From: CAXXOK01 sp964497495
GTDB taxonomy: Bacteria > Bacillota > Clostridia > Christensenellales > Aristaeellaceae
NCBI GenBank assembly: GCA_964497495.1
Contig: CAZCCZ010000001.1
Span: forward strand, 120,691 to 184,690
DNA: 64,000 nt
Direction of reading: 5' to 3'
Shown: positions 51,528-59,887 of the stretch, one piece after another
Position numbering within the stretch: the stretch's first letter is position 1
Layout of the letters: every line of letters begins with the position of its first letter
Made by a program: the position numbers and the translations under genes
The notes under the pieces: generated by a model
What the model saw: the letters and a program-made list of their open reading frames with translations, nothing else
What the model was told of the DNA's origin: nothing
Databases searched by the model: none

Positions 51528-53221
51528 AAAGGCTGCCCGGATTGGTCGGCGGTCAGAAGATCCGCATGAAACTTGTCGCCATCTATCTTCTGGTCGGCAT
51601 TCTGCCTTTCACCTTTTTTTCATTCTATTCGTATCAAAACACCAAAAGGCTCATCGTTCAGGGCGAAGCATCCATGCTGCAGAACACGCTGGACCAGGCG
51701 GTACAATCCATCGACTCAAAGCTTGAATTATACAATACCATATCCGATTATATTTTCAACGATCCCGGGCTGCTGGCTCCGTTGAACGGTACGTACGGCA
51801 CAAACTATTTTAAAATGTACGACGTTATCCACAACGTCATTTCTCCCGCGTTTCAAACGTACTATTCGCTCTATCCGCAGCTGAAGCGCATCACCATATA
51901 TACCGGCAGCGATCTTCACCAATATTCAACTTACGTGCATAAGCTGTCCGCGCTGCCCGAAGAAGAGCCCTGGACTGCCGGTCAAAAAATCACCTATACG
52001 CCCGAATGGATACCGCCGGACGAAAGCAACAGCGGGCAGTTGGTGCTGGTCCGAAAAATCGGTATGCCGGGCGTTTATCACGACGACAACGTTCTCTATA
52101 TGGAGATCAATTATAAAAGCGTCTTTTCGCCTCTTTACAGCATCTCCGAAAATCCCTATGCGCTGCTTATAACCGACGAAAACGGCAGACAGTTTTTCCG
52201 TTACGATACGTTGACAGGCGACGCTTTCGATACGTCCGCCCTCACGGGCGAAAAGAATAACGGGAACGTGATCCAAACCCGGATCATGGCGACCGGATGG
52301 CTCGTGTACTGCGTCAACGACACCGGCGCCTCCTTCCTGCCCGTCTATAACGCGACGTTGCGCAGCTACCTGATCGCCTGGCTTGTCATCGTTGCGTTGG
52401 TTTTAATCGGATATTTATCCATTGCGTCCACGGTGCGCCCGATTGAGGAGCTTACCGGCAAAATGCGCGCTTTCGGCCAAGGAGATATGGAGATCACCGC
52501 ATCCAGCCGGAGGAAAGACGAAATCGGCCAGATGGTGCAAAGCTTTAACGAGATGGCGTCCCATATCCGCCGCTTGATCCGGGTGACCTACAACGATGAA
52601 ATCGAGAAAAAGGAATTGAGCCTCCGCGTGCTGTATGCGCAGATCAACCCTCACTTCCTCTATAACATCCTTTCCATTATCAACAGCAAAGCCATTATCG
52701 CCGATCAACCGGATATCAGCCAAATCGCTTTGCAATTGTCCCGTTTTTACCGTTCCTCGTTAAACCACGGTCGGGACGACACGACCGTTTCCAACGAGAT
52801 GGATAACATCCGATCTTATATCGCCCTGCAACAAATGCTTAGCGACGAGAGTTTTTCCGTAGAATACGATATCGATGAGGCACTGCTGACCATACGCATG
52901 CCGAATTTCGTTCTTCAGCCGATTGTGGAAAATGCGATCGACCACGGCTTGCGCAACAGCGCCTCTGAAACCCGATGCCTGTGCATCCGCGTTCTCCGGG
53001 AAGGCGATTCCATTGTTTTCACCGTGAGGGACAACGGGGTGGGAATGGACGATAAGACGCTGGAATCGCTTTATCGGCAGAAAACGGAAGGGTACGGTAT
53101 TCGAAACGTAAACGACCGGTTATTATTAATCTACGGAAACGCTTACCAACTTCAGGTGGAAAGCGAAAAAGACGAGTTTACCTCCGTACGGCTGACGCTT
53201 CCGGTGGAATTTCCTGGCTGA
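51524..53221 (+). CDS. Sensor histidine kinase (YesM-like)
   Basis: A 565-residue kinase: membrane segment near residue 20, a large extracellular sensor region, a second segment near residues 285-305, a HAMP linker (STVRPIEELTGKMRAFGQGD), the histidine box with His377 (QINPHFLYNILSIIN) and an ATP-binding domain (FVLQPIVENAIDHGL, VRDNGVGMD, YGIRNVNDRL). The GTG start overlaps the regulator stop as GTGA. The sensor part probably detects the oligosaccharide or the loaded binding protein. Confidence 0.94.
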   Translation: MKRLPGLVGGQKIRMKLVAIYLLVGILPFTFFSFYSYQNTKRLIVQGEASMLQNTLDQAVQSIDSKLELYNTISDYIFNDPGLLAPLNGTYGTNYFKMYDVIHNVISPAFQTYYSLYPQLKRITIYTGSDLHQYSTYVHKLSALPEEEPWTAGQKITYTPEWIPPDESNSGQLVLVRKIGMPGVYHDDNVLYMEINYKSVFSPLYSISENPYALLITDENGRQFFRYDTLTGDAFDTSALTGEKNNGNVIQTRIMATGWLVYCVNDTGASFLPVYNATLRSYLIAWLVIVALVLIGYLSIASTVRPIEELTGKMRAFGQGDMEITASSRRKDEIGQMVQSFNEMASHIRRLIRVTYNDEIEKKELSLRVLYAQINPHFLYNILSIINSKAIIADQPDISQIALQLSRFYRSSLNHGRDDTTVSNEMDNIRSYIALQQMLSDESFSVEYDIDEALLTIRMPNFVLQPIVENAIDHGLRNSASETRCLCIRVLREGDSIVFTVRDNGVGMDDKTLESLYRQKTEGYGIRNVNDRLLLIYGNAYQLQVESEKDEFTSVRLTLPVEFPG

Positions 53222-53484
53222 CGGTTGCCTTGTCCCAATTGTCGTAAGCATAACCTCCATTCGCGACGGTTTCTTTCCGAATAAATACCTTCTTTGACCC
53301 TGTTATTTCTATTTTCAGTCAAAAATCGCCATGGCCGCCGTCGCGTTATGGTTTCCTTCGCCTTGCCCTCCCGGTTTGATCATCATTTCATTTCTCAGAC
53401 CGCTTCGGCACGCTGCTCTTAAATCTCTTTTGAAAAAACTAGGTTTCGGAGGGGAGTATCCGCGCCGATAGCGCGTCCAATAAG
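53222..53484. other. Gap after the kinase gene
   Basis: About 260 bases with nothing recognisable. The first part is pyrimidine-rich on the plus strand. A TTGAAA at about 53428 may be part of a promoter for the small gene at 53513, but no matching -10 box is clear. Confidence 0.3.
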
Positions 53485-53498
53485 TGTAACGCGTTACA
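53485..53498 (+). promoter_or_regulatory. Palindromic operator, LacI/GalR type
   Basis: TGTAACGCGTTACA is a perfect 14-base palindrome with the central CG typical of LacI/GalR-family operators. It lies just before a ribosome binding site and a short ORF. No LacI-type regulator is encoded in the window. Confidence 0.5.
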
Positions 53499-53512
53499 AA
53501 GGGGGATACCCG

Positions 53513-53656
53513 GTGAACGAAATGATGGATAAATCGACGTTCGTTGCGCTGATCGACCAGAAAAGCAATATGCTCTTCACCATCGATATCGGAGACTTCG
53601 GGTATGCCGAAGGCGAAAACAATAAGGGCGCGGAAGGGTATTTAAAGGTTTTCTAA
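53513..53656 (+). CDS. Small ORF, 47 residues, unknown
   Basis: It starts at GTG with GGGGG eight bases before it and reads MNEMMDKSTFVALIDQKSN, continuing with an acidic, Gly- and Asn-containing tail. The sequence looks protein-like but has no recognised family. It could be a small regulatory protein or the surviving start of a longer gene. An operator palindrome precedes it and a strong terminator begins 16 bases after its stop, so it appears to be a complete small transcription unit. Confidence 0.45.
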   Translation: MNEMMDKSTFVALIDQKSNMLFTIDIGDFGYAEGENNKGAEGYLKVF

Positions 53657-53672
53657 CCCTTGGCACGCATAC

Positions 53673-53717
53673 AAAAACGGACCGCCACAGGATATCGGTT
53701 GTGGCGGCCCGTTTTTT
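53673..53717. terminator. Strong bidirectional terminator
   Basis: AAAAACGG-A-CCGCCACA pairs with TGTGGCGG-C-CCGTTTTTT around a ten-base loop. A runs on the left and T runs on the right let it work on both strands. Confidence 0.85.
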
Positions 53718-54093
53718 GCGTGGGCCCGGGATGTGAATTCGGCGCTTTCCACGGGGTCCGGTTTTATCAGCAAGCCGCCTTCAGGTTGTCGAAGCAAACA
53801 CTTTCCGAACGGGGATGATCCGCGCCGGCGGCGGAAAGCTTTGCCCTTGCGGGCCAAGTTCACGGACGCGTATACCCCATCATTTCCGACTGACCCATAG
53901 TTGATGATTCATACCCATCCTCACACATTTCGTGTAAAATTGAACAGGGCGTTCATGGGCGTGGCGCCGGATGCGGTTCGCGCGTTTCAGCCGACTATCG
54001 ACCAAGGATTATTTCCGTTTCGTGTAACGTTTTCGTATCGTAAAGACATAACGATATGGATAGTATAAACCAAAAGAACGAAGGTAATGATCG
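53718..54093. other. Upstream region of the secreted-paralogue operon
   Basis: About 375 bases without a gene. Near 54055-54070 there is a TATAAA preceded by a poor -35 region, and further upstream TGTAACGTTTTC, so the promoter may be of an ECF rather than a standard type. No structured RNA is seen. Confidence 0.3.
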
Positions 54094-54813
54094 ATGAGAA
54101 AAACCACCGCGGCATTCTGCGTGGCGCTGGCGCTGTTCCTGACCATCCTGGCAACTTCCGGTTTCGCGCAAACGGAGAGCGCGGACGAAACGCCTGAAAC
54201 GAAAGACGAACAGGGGCGTTTTCTGTACCTGGATATTCCGTACGATACGATCACCCCGGAAGGCGTCGAACAAATCCTCATGGAGAAATTCGGAAAGATT
54301 CAACGCAACGAAACGAACGGCCACTTTCGCATCACGGATTTTGGGTACCCGTTCAATTTCACCGTAAACATAAAGCCAAACGCCATTGGCGCGGGCCGAA
54401 TCATTTTAGGAAGAGAGGGAAGCGACTGGGCAACGGGCGATACGTTCCGGGCGATGTTTGAAAAAGACATCCTGCAATTCGTCGATATGGAAGCGCAGCT
54501 ATATAAACGGTATGGCGACCCGAATTTCCGGTTTTTCTTTACCAACGCGGGAAACTATCATATGAAGGGGAATACAAGGTTCATGTTCCCGGGCAACGTC
54601 TGGGACGCGTCGCAGATGACGGAGGTATGCGATCGTGACAGATACCTGGAGTCATACTCCTGCTGGGACAATATAACGCTCCGGTTATGGATCAACTGGT
54701 ATAAAGAAGAAAAGCGCGGGTACTCCACGCGCCTGACTTTAGAGTTCTTTGACGAACTCTACCCGAAAGAGTCACCCGCCCAGATCATCGATTATCCGCC
54801 CGACGGCGGTTGA
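54094..54813 (+). CDS. Secreted protein, paralogue 1 of the sigma-linked family
   Basis: A 239-residue protein with a clear signal peptide (residues 1-25, ending TSGFAQ). The mature part shares a colinear core with the proteins at 54963 and 57497: a YDTITPEGVEQILMEKFG helix, ITDFGYPFNF, RIILGREGSDW, LQFVDMEAQLYKRYGDPN, RFMFPGNVWDASQM, VCDRDRYLESYSCWDN and LRLWINWYKEEKRGYSTRL. I do not recognise the family. The alternating hydrophobic strands and FVDMEAQL helix suggest a compact alpha/beta domain. No catalytic motif is obvious. It is probably exported and sits outside the membrane. Confidence 0.8.
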   Translation: MRKTTAAFCVALALFLTILATSGFAQTESADETPETKDEQGRFLYLDIPYDTITPEGVEQILMEKFGKIQRNETNGHFRITDFGYPFNFTVNIKPNAIGAGRIILGREGSDWATGDTFRAMFEKDILQFVDMEAQLYKRYGDPNFRFFFTNAGNYHMKGNTRFMFPGNVWDASQMTEVCDRDRYLESYSCWDNITLRLWINWYKEEKRGYSTRLTLEFFDELYPKESPAQIIDYPPDGG

Positions 54814-54962
54814 ACCAATCGCCGAAAGTAAAAGCGGTCTGTCTTCCCCCTGTTGGGTACGGGATGAAATAAATGAAGTGAAGCGGAATGCCTTTACTTG
54901 CCTTCAAAGACGCCGCATTCCTTCCTCATTCGCCATATAATCCATTAACAAGGAGAACGATC

Positions 54963-55658
54963 ATGAAGAAAGCCGCCATGTCAATCGTTACGGCGTTTGC
55001 CTTCCTCCTGTCCTGCATAACGCCCCCCGGCCTTGCGCAAACGGAAAACGCGGTTATACTGCATCAATATTCGGGCATTCCTTTCGATAGTGTCACGCCG
55101 GACGGAGTGCCCCGGATTTTACGGGAGAAAGGCAATAACAGACTGGCCGACGAATACGGCGAGTATCCCATCACGGATTTCGGTTATCCGTTATATATGG
55201 ATGTGAATTACAACGAGAATTACGTCGGCGCTTATCGCATTGTTCTTAGCAAGGAAGGAGACGTGTGGGGGCTTAATCCGGAGTTTGAAGGAATGGTCAG
55301 ACGGGATGTTCTTCAATTCGTCGATATGGAGGCGCAGTTGAGCCGGCAGTATGGCGAACCGGATTGCCGCTTTTTCTATACCGACGTCTCAAAATACGAC
55401 GTAAGCTATCTGACCAGGTTCATGTTCCCGAGCGGTACATGGGATGCCACGAAAATGATGGGAGTCTGCAAGAGCGACCGATACCTTATGGCGTCTTCGG
55501 TATGGGGAAACGTGGAACTCAGGTTATGGGTAGACTGGGTAAATAAGAAGAAATCGGGTTACCTGACCAAGCTCAATCTGTTTTATTACGACGAGGCCGT
55601 CTTTCAAACGCCGAAGACCATCGTCGAATACCCGCCCGAGCATAAACTAACCGATTAA
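54963..55658 (+). CDS. Secreted protein, paralogue 2 of the sigma-linked family
   Basis: A 231-residue homologue of its upstream neighbour, about as close to it as to the copy at 57497. Signal peptide: MKKAAMSIVTAFAFLLSC, then ITPPGLAQ before TEN. LLSC could also be read as a lipobox, making this copy a possible lipoprotein. Conserved core segments are SVTPDGVPRILREKG, ITDFGYPLYMDV, LQFVDMEAQLSRQYGEPD, RFMFPSGTWDATKM and RLWVDWVNKKKSGYLTKL. AAGGAGA precedes ATG 54963. The sigma factor gene begins 12 bases after its stop, so the two are certainly cotranscribed. Confidence 0.8.
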   Translation: MKKAAMSIVTAFAFLLSCITPPGLAQTENAVILHQYSGIPFDSVTPDGVPRILREKGNNRLADEYGEYPITDFGYPLYMDVNYNENYVGAYRIVLSKEGDVWGLNPEFEGMVRRDVLQFVDMEAQLSRQYGEPDCRFFYTDVSKYDVSYLTRFMFPSGTWDATKMMGVCKSDRYLMASSVWGNVELRLWVDWVNKKKSGYLTKLNLFYYDEAVFQTPKTIVEYPPEHKLTD

Positions 55659-55670
55659 GGAGTTTCAATC

Positions 55671-56243
55671 ATGGCCGATGAAGCATGGCTCTCACACCTG
55701 TTTGAAGAAAACTACGCGTTGCTCTATCGCGTCGGGCGTGTGTTTTTGGGGGATTCCACGGCGCAGGCGGACCTTATCGAGGATCAGATTCAGGAAACCT
55801 TCGTGCTCGCGTGGCGGCATGAACAAAAGGTAAGAAATCATCCCAATCCCACGGGCTGGCTGGTGGAGACTTTTCGCCGCAGCCTGTTGGCACAGTGCCG
55901 GAAGGTTGGGCGGGAATGGAAACGCCGGTCGTTCTCGCTGGATACGGACGACCGTCCCGACGTAGCGGATTTGTCCGCGCCGTCGGTGGAAAGTTTCGCG
56001 CAGGGCGCGGAGCAGACGGCTTTGCTCACACGCCTTCTGGGCCGAAAGGACGCGGAGCTGTTTCTGCGTTACTGCGTGCGGGGCGAAAGCGCCGGAAGCC
56101 TTGCGGCGGATTACCGGATGAGCGAATCCGGCGTGCGGGTGCGCATATCCAGAATCAAGAAAAAGCTGCTGCTTAACCGTGAATTATTCCTATGCGTCGT
56201 AGCGCTGCTGACGCTCGGCGCTCATGCGGGAGGTGGGTTTTAA
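55671..56243 (+). CDS. ECF-type RNA polymerase sigma factor
   Basis: A 190-residue sigma-70 family protein. Region 2 is at residues 10-85 (LFEENYALLYRVG, then IEDQIQETFVLAWRH), and region 4 at 120-170 (LGRKDAELFLRYCVRGESAGSLAADYRMSESGVRVRISRIKKKL). It ends in a hydrophobic tail (LFLCVVALLTLGAH) not usual for ECF factors; the tail codons overlap the ribosome binding site of the next gene. It would direct RNA polymerase to the operon and perhaps to other wall-related genes when released by the downstream anti-sigma protein. Confidence 0.9.
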   Translation: MADEAWLSHLFEENYALLYRVGRVFLGDSTAQADLIEDQIQETFVLAWRHEQKVRNHPNPTGWLVETFRRSLLAQCRKVGREWKRRSFSLDTDDRPDVADLSAPSVESFAQGAEQTALLTRLLGRKDAELFLRYCVRGESAGSLAADYRMSESGVRVRISRIKKKLLLNRELFLCVVALLTLGAHAGGGF

Positions 56244-57409
56244 TGAAAAAAGCAGTCTTTGTTTTACGGCCTCTCGGCGTCGGCATGGGCGACTCCTATT
56301 CGAACGGCGAACTGCTCTCCGTCTGCGAAAGGGAGTTGTTTACCGGAGCCGGGAAAATGGACGTTGAACTGCTTGGCGAAGCGCTGCACGCGCTGGACGA
56401 ACGCCCGGATGACGACGTGGCGCCGCACCGCTCCATCGTGTGGGCTAGAATTAGCGAACAAACGCGCCCCCGCGCGCACGTTTCCCTGCGCAGGCCTGCT
56501 TTCCTGTTCCTGTTGATAGTATTGCTTCTTGCGTTGATCGGAGCAGGGCTGGCCTGGGCAACCCATGCGGGCGTGCTCTCGTTCCCGTCGCTTGCGCTGC
56601 CGTGGTTGCCGCAGACGGAAAGCGACGCCGCGCAGTCGCTGGTGCAGACTGATTTATATATTGCCGATTACGGGCATAGCGAATTGCGCGTACGCGAAGC
56701 CGCGTTCGACGGACATCAGCTGCGGATCGTCTATTCGTTAACGGACACGCGGAAGAACGCGGCGCTTACGGACGACGATTTAACGGCCTCCGCCATTGCG
56801 GCCGCGCGGCTGGACGGAATCGGCTGCTGCGACTATCTCACGCTGGACGGGCAGGATGTGTATCTGGACGATACGTTTCAGCTGCCGGGCGAAGAGAACG
56901 CGGAAATGCTGTATTACCTGGCCGCGAATATCCCGGAGGATATCCGGCTGCAGGATATCGTAACGGTGCGTATGCCGATCGGTGAGTTTGATTTGCCGTC
57001 GAGGAAACGTCTGCACGACGACGTGATCTTTCCATTGGACGTTTCACGCGCCGAAAGCGATTCCCTCTCCGCGCAGAGCGTTGCCGTTCTGTGGGGCAAC
57101 ACGCGGGTAGAGGTGGTACGGGCCGAATTTTCTCCGCTACACGGGTTGGTGGAGGTTCATTATGCCGCCGCCGATTCAAGCCTGCCTTACGAGCGTCGGG
57201 AATTAAGCCTGTTCACCGCCGACGGTCGGCCGGCAGGGCAAAAATGGTACGCTTCCTACGGCGACGGCGGTTCGTCGGCCGATGAGATCGTCACCCAGTA
57301 CGTTCCCGTAGGCTCTTGGCCCCGGCAGTTGGTGCTCGCGCCCGCCCTGGCGGACGGAAGCATGGACGCGGCGCATACGATTCCGCTCGTTTGGAAATCG
57401 CAGCATTGA
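56243..57409 (+). CDS. Membrane-anchored anti-sigma factor (DUF4179-like)
   Basis: A 388-residue protein: cytoplasmic N-terminal part of about 85 residues, one membrane helix at about residues 86-106 (FLFLLIVLLLALIGAG), then an extracellular region of 280 residues rich in beta strands, as in DUF4179 proteins that accompany sigma factors in Clostridia. The ATG shares one base with the sigma stop (TAATG), and GGAGGTGGG precedes it. It should hold the sigma factor at the membrane until an outside signal is sensed. The secreted paralogues of the same operon are candidate ligands. Confidence 0.83.
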   Translation: MKKAVFVLRPLGVGMGDSYSNGELLSVCERELFTGAGKMDVELLGEALHALDERPDDDVAPHRSIVWARISEQTRPRAHVSLRRPAFLFLLIVLLLALIGAGLAWATHAGVLSFPSLALPWLPQTESDAAQSLVQTDLYIADYGHSELRVREAAFDGHQLRIVYSLTDTRKNAALTDDDLTASAIAAARLDGIGCCDYLTLDGQDVYLDDTFQLPGEENAEMLYYLAANIPEDIRLQDIVTVRMPIGEFDLPSRKRLHDDVIFPLDVSRAESDSLSAQSVAVLWGNTRVEVVRAEFSPLHGLVEVHYAAADSSLPYERRELSLFTADGRPAGQKWYASYGDGGSSADEIVTQYVPVGSWPRQLVLAPALADGSMDAAHTIPLVWKSQH

Positions 57410-57496
57410 GCCGTGTGCGTTGCTTTGCCTGCGAGCGACGCATGGAGGAAGCATACGAATTATTCCCAACCGACAGAGAACAAGGAGAGTAAAACC

Positions 57497-58207
57497 ATGC
57501 GGAAAAGTGTTTTATCATTATGCCTGAGTATCGTCATCGCGACGGCATGCCTGTTCGGCACCGGTTACGGCCTGGCGGAAGACGCGAGCGGACTTTACCT
57601 TTACCAGGGGATTCCGGTGAAAGATACGACGCCGGAGATCGTTTCCAAGATCCTTTTGGAGAAAAAAGGCGTGCCCTTTGAAACCTCAAGCGTCGTATGG
57701 AGCGGTAATGCTTACGGAATCGAGGAGTTCGGATACGAATGGAACCTGCAACTGGACTTTAATGAAAATGATATCGGGATGAACAGGCTTCTTCTAAGCA
57801 GCGCGCAGTCTGCGCGCGTGAGCCCGGATGATTTTCGCAACCGCATACAATCGGATTTAGGCCAGTTCGTCGATGTGGAAAGTCGGCTTACAGCCCTGTA
57901 CGGCGAGCCGGACAATCGGTTTTTCTACGTCGCCAACCGGCAGAGCGGCAAAAGCGAAAGGGTTATGTTCCCAAGCGGAAGGTGGGAAACGGAGCCGATG
58001 ACGAGCGTATGTGAAAAGGAGCGCTGGTTTCAGTCGTTCTCCGTTTGGGGCAACGTGGTGCTTCAATCGTGGGTGGACTGGAAGAAGCCGAACGTTGCGG
58101 GCGAATACCTGTCGCGTGTCATGCTGTACTATTACCCCGATATGCAATCGACGGCAGCGATAAAAACCGCCGCCGTAGGCCAATATCCGTCGGCCGGCGA
58201 GGATTAA
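57497..58207 (+). CDS. Secreted protein, paralogue 3 of the sigma-linked family
   Basis: A 236-residue homologue of the proteins at 54094 and 54963. Signal peptide: MRKSVLSLCLSIVIATACLF, then GTGYGLA before EDA. Core: DTTPEIVSKILLEKKG, IEEFGYEWNLQLDF, LGQFVDVESRLTALYGEPD, RVMFPSGRWETEPM, VCEKERWFQSFSVWGN. It is the most divergent of the three, with E for D in several acidic positions. AAGGAGA precedes the ATG. It lies 87 bases after the anti-sigma gene and closes the operon; a terminator follows at 58377. Confidence 0.8.
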   Translation: MRKSVLSLCLSIVIATACLFGTGYGLAEDASGLYLYQGIPVKDTTPEIVSKILLEKKGVPFETSSVVWSGNAYGIEEFGYEWNLQLDFNENDIGMNRLLLSSAQSARVSPDDFRNRIQSDLGQFVDVESRLTALYGEPDNRFFYVANRQSGKSERVMFPSGRWETEPMTSVCEKERWFQSFSVWGNVVLQSWVDWKKPNVAGEYLSRVMLYYYPDMQSTAAIKTAAVGQYPSAGED

Positions 58208-58376
58208 CGTATTTAGCGGTATGGCTTTAGAAAGGGAGGTGTTGCAGGCCTGCGGGCCGCGTTCCGTGCATAAGTTCGTTAATCATACAATCTGGCATGC
58301 CGCATGTTGGGAATAAATCGCAATATGCCGCTGCGCAGGGCAACTTTCCCCCGGTACGCAGTGTCGTGTATAAAAG

Positions 58377-58412
58377 AAAGGCCCGCCGCAAATCCTTATG
58401 CGGCGGGCCTTT
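58377..58412. terminator. Terminator at the end of the sigma operon
   Basis: AAAGGCCCGCCGCA pairs perfectly with TGCGGCGGGCCTTT (14 pairs) around an eight-base loop. A and T runs at the base suit termination on both strands. The stretch 58208-58376 between the last paralogue and this hairpin shows no gene. Confidence 0.8.
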
Positions 58413-58460
58413 GGCAAAGGCTGATAATAGTGATACAGGGTGCAGATTTTCAAGGGAAAA

Positions 58461-58512
58461 GTTCTGCACGGGTTTTAGCCGTTCTGCGAGGGTATAACCG
58501 TTCTGCACAAGT
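58461..58512. repeat. Three short direct repeats at the edge of the AT-rich segment
   Basis: GTTCTGC recurs at 58461, 58481 and 58500, each with similar flanks: GTTCTGCACGGG, GTTCTGCGAGGG and GTTCTGCACAAG. The spacing is 20 and 19 bases, close to two helical turns, as in iterons or tandem protein-binding sites. They lie where base composition changes from GC-rich to AT-rich. Confidence 0.5.
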
Positions 58513-58562
58513 TTAATCTTTTTCGTTGGAAACAATTCAATTTATAGATAATGCCATAGTCG

Positions 58563-58763
58563 TTATTGACCCATAGCAGTCTTGACAGACTCATAATCCC
58601 AATAATGCTTGCCGTCCACCATCTTTTGCATTGCAGCGTGCGTACCGTATGCCTTTATGGCATCAGGGCATTTGCTTTTATCAACTGTTGCCGCGTTATA
58701 CAGAATGACAAGTTTGATGTTTTTGCTATCTCGGACAGCTTTTTTGCATTCATATTCGCAAAC
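58563..58763 (-). pseudogene. Remnant of an unidentified gene
   Basis: A 66-codon frame that opens right after an in-frame stop and has no start codon before residue 45. It reads like a genuine protein end (CKKAVRDSKNIKLVILYN, THAAMQKMVDGKHYWDYESV), with lysine-rich composition unlike the GC-rich genes before it. It is likely the 3' end of a deleted gene. I do not recognise the family. Confidence 0.4.
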
Positions 58764-58889
58764 TTAAAGCTTGCTCTAAACATTTTTGTTTTGGTGATAT
58801 GATTTCTATTTGTTCCATTTGATTTCAGCTATCCATTGTATATGGCCTTTCTGAAATGCTGTTATCAAAATGTTATCATGGTTTTGTTA

Positions 58890-59024
58890 TCAAATAAACC
58901 CTTTCTTCTTAAATTCTTCAATGGCTTCTAGCTCCGCCGCTGTTGGAAGCAGCGGTTTATCTTGTCCTGCAAGCTCAGATTGATTAAATCCCCATTGAAC
59001 TATTTGTTGTCTGCTTATTCTTTC
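58890..59024 (-). pseudogene. Short C-terminal gene remnant
   Basis: A 44-codon frame without a start, ending in GFI and a stop. It reads QQIVQWGFNQSELAGQDKPL and then ELEAIEEFKKKG, which looks like a real protein tail. It touches the end of the AraC gene in a different frame, which suggests a deletion joined the two. The family is not recognised. Confidence 0.3.
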
Positions 59025-59854
59025 TTAGAGAGAGGAATCCAAAGCTCCATCTTATAATCGGGACTATACATATCCCCCTCGGAATAGACTTCAAAGTCAG
59101 GTGTTCCTGCGTGCATATAGCCCTGCTCCGGCAAAAACACTTCCATAGCGTATTTCCAGCCCTCGTGAATACAGGTAGGAACAGATCCCTTTAGTGACAG
59201 GATAGCATACTCTGCTTCTCTGATTTCCTTGACCTCAAGCCCCATTTCCCTTGCCTTTGCAATGTCACTGACGTGGTAGCAGGCCATATAGTTGATCTTG
59301 TTTGGATTTTCCACATCAAAGCACATCCCATAGCTTTGACCGTTTCCCAAACGAGAGAGAATGTCATGACTGTATGTTGCGTATAGCTGATCCCAAGCTT
59401 CGGGGCAAGAAAAGGAGTTGATATTATCCAACTTAACACCTGCAACGGCAAATCCGTCTTTTCTTTGAATTCTTGCATCCATGTGCTTTCCTCCTGTTAC
59501 ACTAAGGGCTAATTGTACAGGAGAAAGAACTCGATATGCTCCTCCTTTTCGTACTTCGGTGGGCGTAGTGTGATGAAAATTTTTGAAAGCATTTGTGAAA
59601 GAATCTGATGATTCGTAACCATACTTCACTGCAATGTCAATAATTCTTTCATTCGTTTCGTTAATCTCTTTTGCCGCTTTTGTTAGTTTTCTAAATCGAA
59701 TATACTCTGACAGCGTCATATCGGTTAGAACGGAAAACAGCCTGCCGAACATAGAGTATGAATAACTTGAGATGGTTGCAACCTTTTTTTCATCAATTTC
59801 ACTATCCAGCACACTTTCAATGTAGCGTACAGTTTCATTAAATGACTTAATCAT
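59015..59854 (-). CDS. AraC-family regulator with GyrI-like effector domain
   Basis: A 279-residue protein. An N-terminal AraC DNA-binding domain (IRFRKLTKAAKEINETNERIIDIAVKYGYESSDSFTNAF) is followed by a GyrI/effector-binding domain (about residues 125-279) as in Rob and BmrR relatives that bind drug-like molecules. AAGGAG precedes ATG 59854. The next two genes on the strand encode a separate GyrI-like protein and a BtrH-like protein, so the module may answer to a small molecule. Codon use is clearly more AT-rich than in genes before 58.4 kb. Confidence 0.9.
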   Translation of the reverse strand: MIKSFNETVRYIESVLDSEIDEKKVATISSYSYSMFGRLFSVLTDMTLSEYIRFRKLTKAAKEINETNERIIDIAVKYGYESSDSFTNAFKNFHHTTPTEVRKGGAYRVLSPVQLALSVTGGKHMDARIQRKDGFAVAGVKLDNINSFSCPEAWDQLYATYSHDILSRLGNGQSYGMCFDVENPNKINYMACYHVSDIAKAREMGLEVKEIREAEYAILSLKGSVPTCIHEGWKYAMEVFLPEQGYMHAGTPDFEVYSEGDMYSPDYKMELWIPLSKKE

Positions 59855-59887
59855 ATTCACTCCTTACTTGTTAATACATTCTGCTGA

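Noticed and set aside
53642..53863. 73-codon open frame on the minus strand
   Set aside because: It spans the strong terminator hairpin and has no start signal.
58461..58512. CRISPR array
   Set aside because: Only three 7-base identical units with 12-13-base intervals; repeats are far too short and no cas gene is present.
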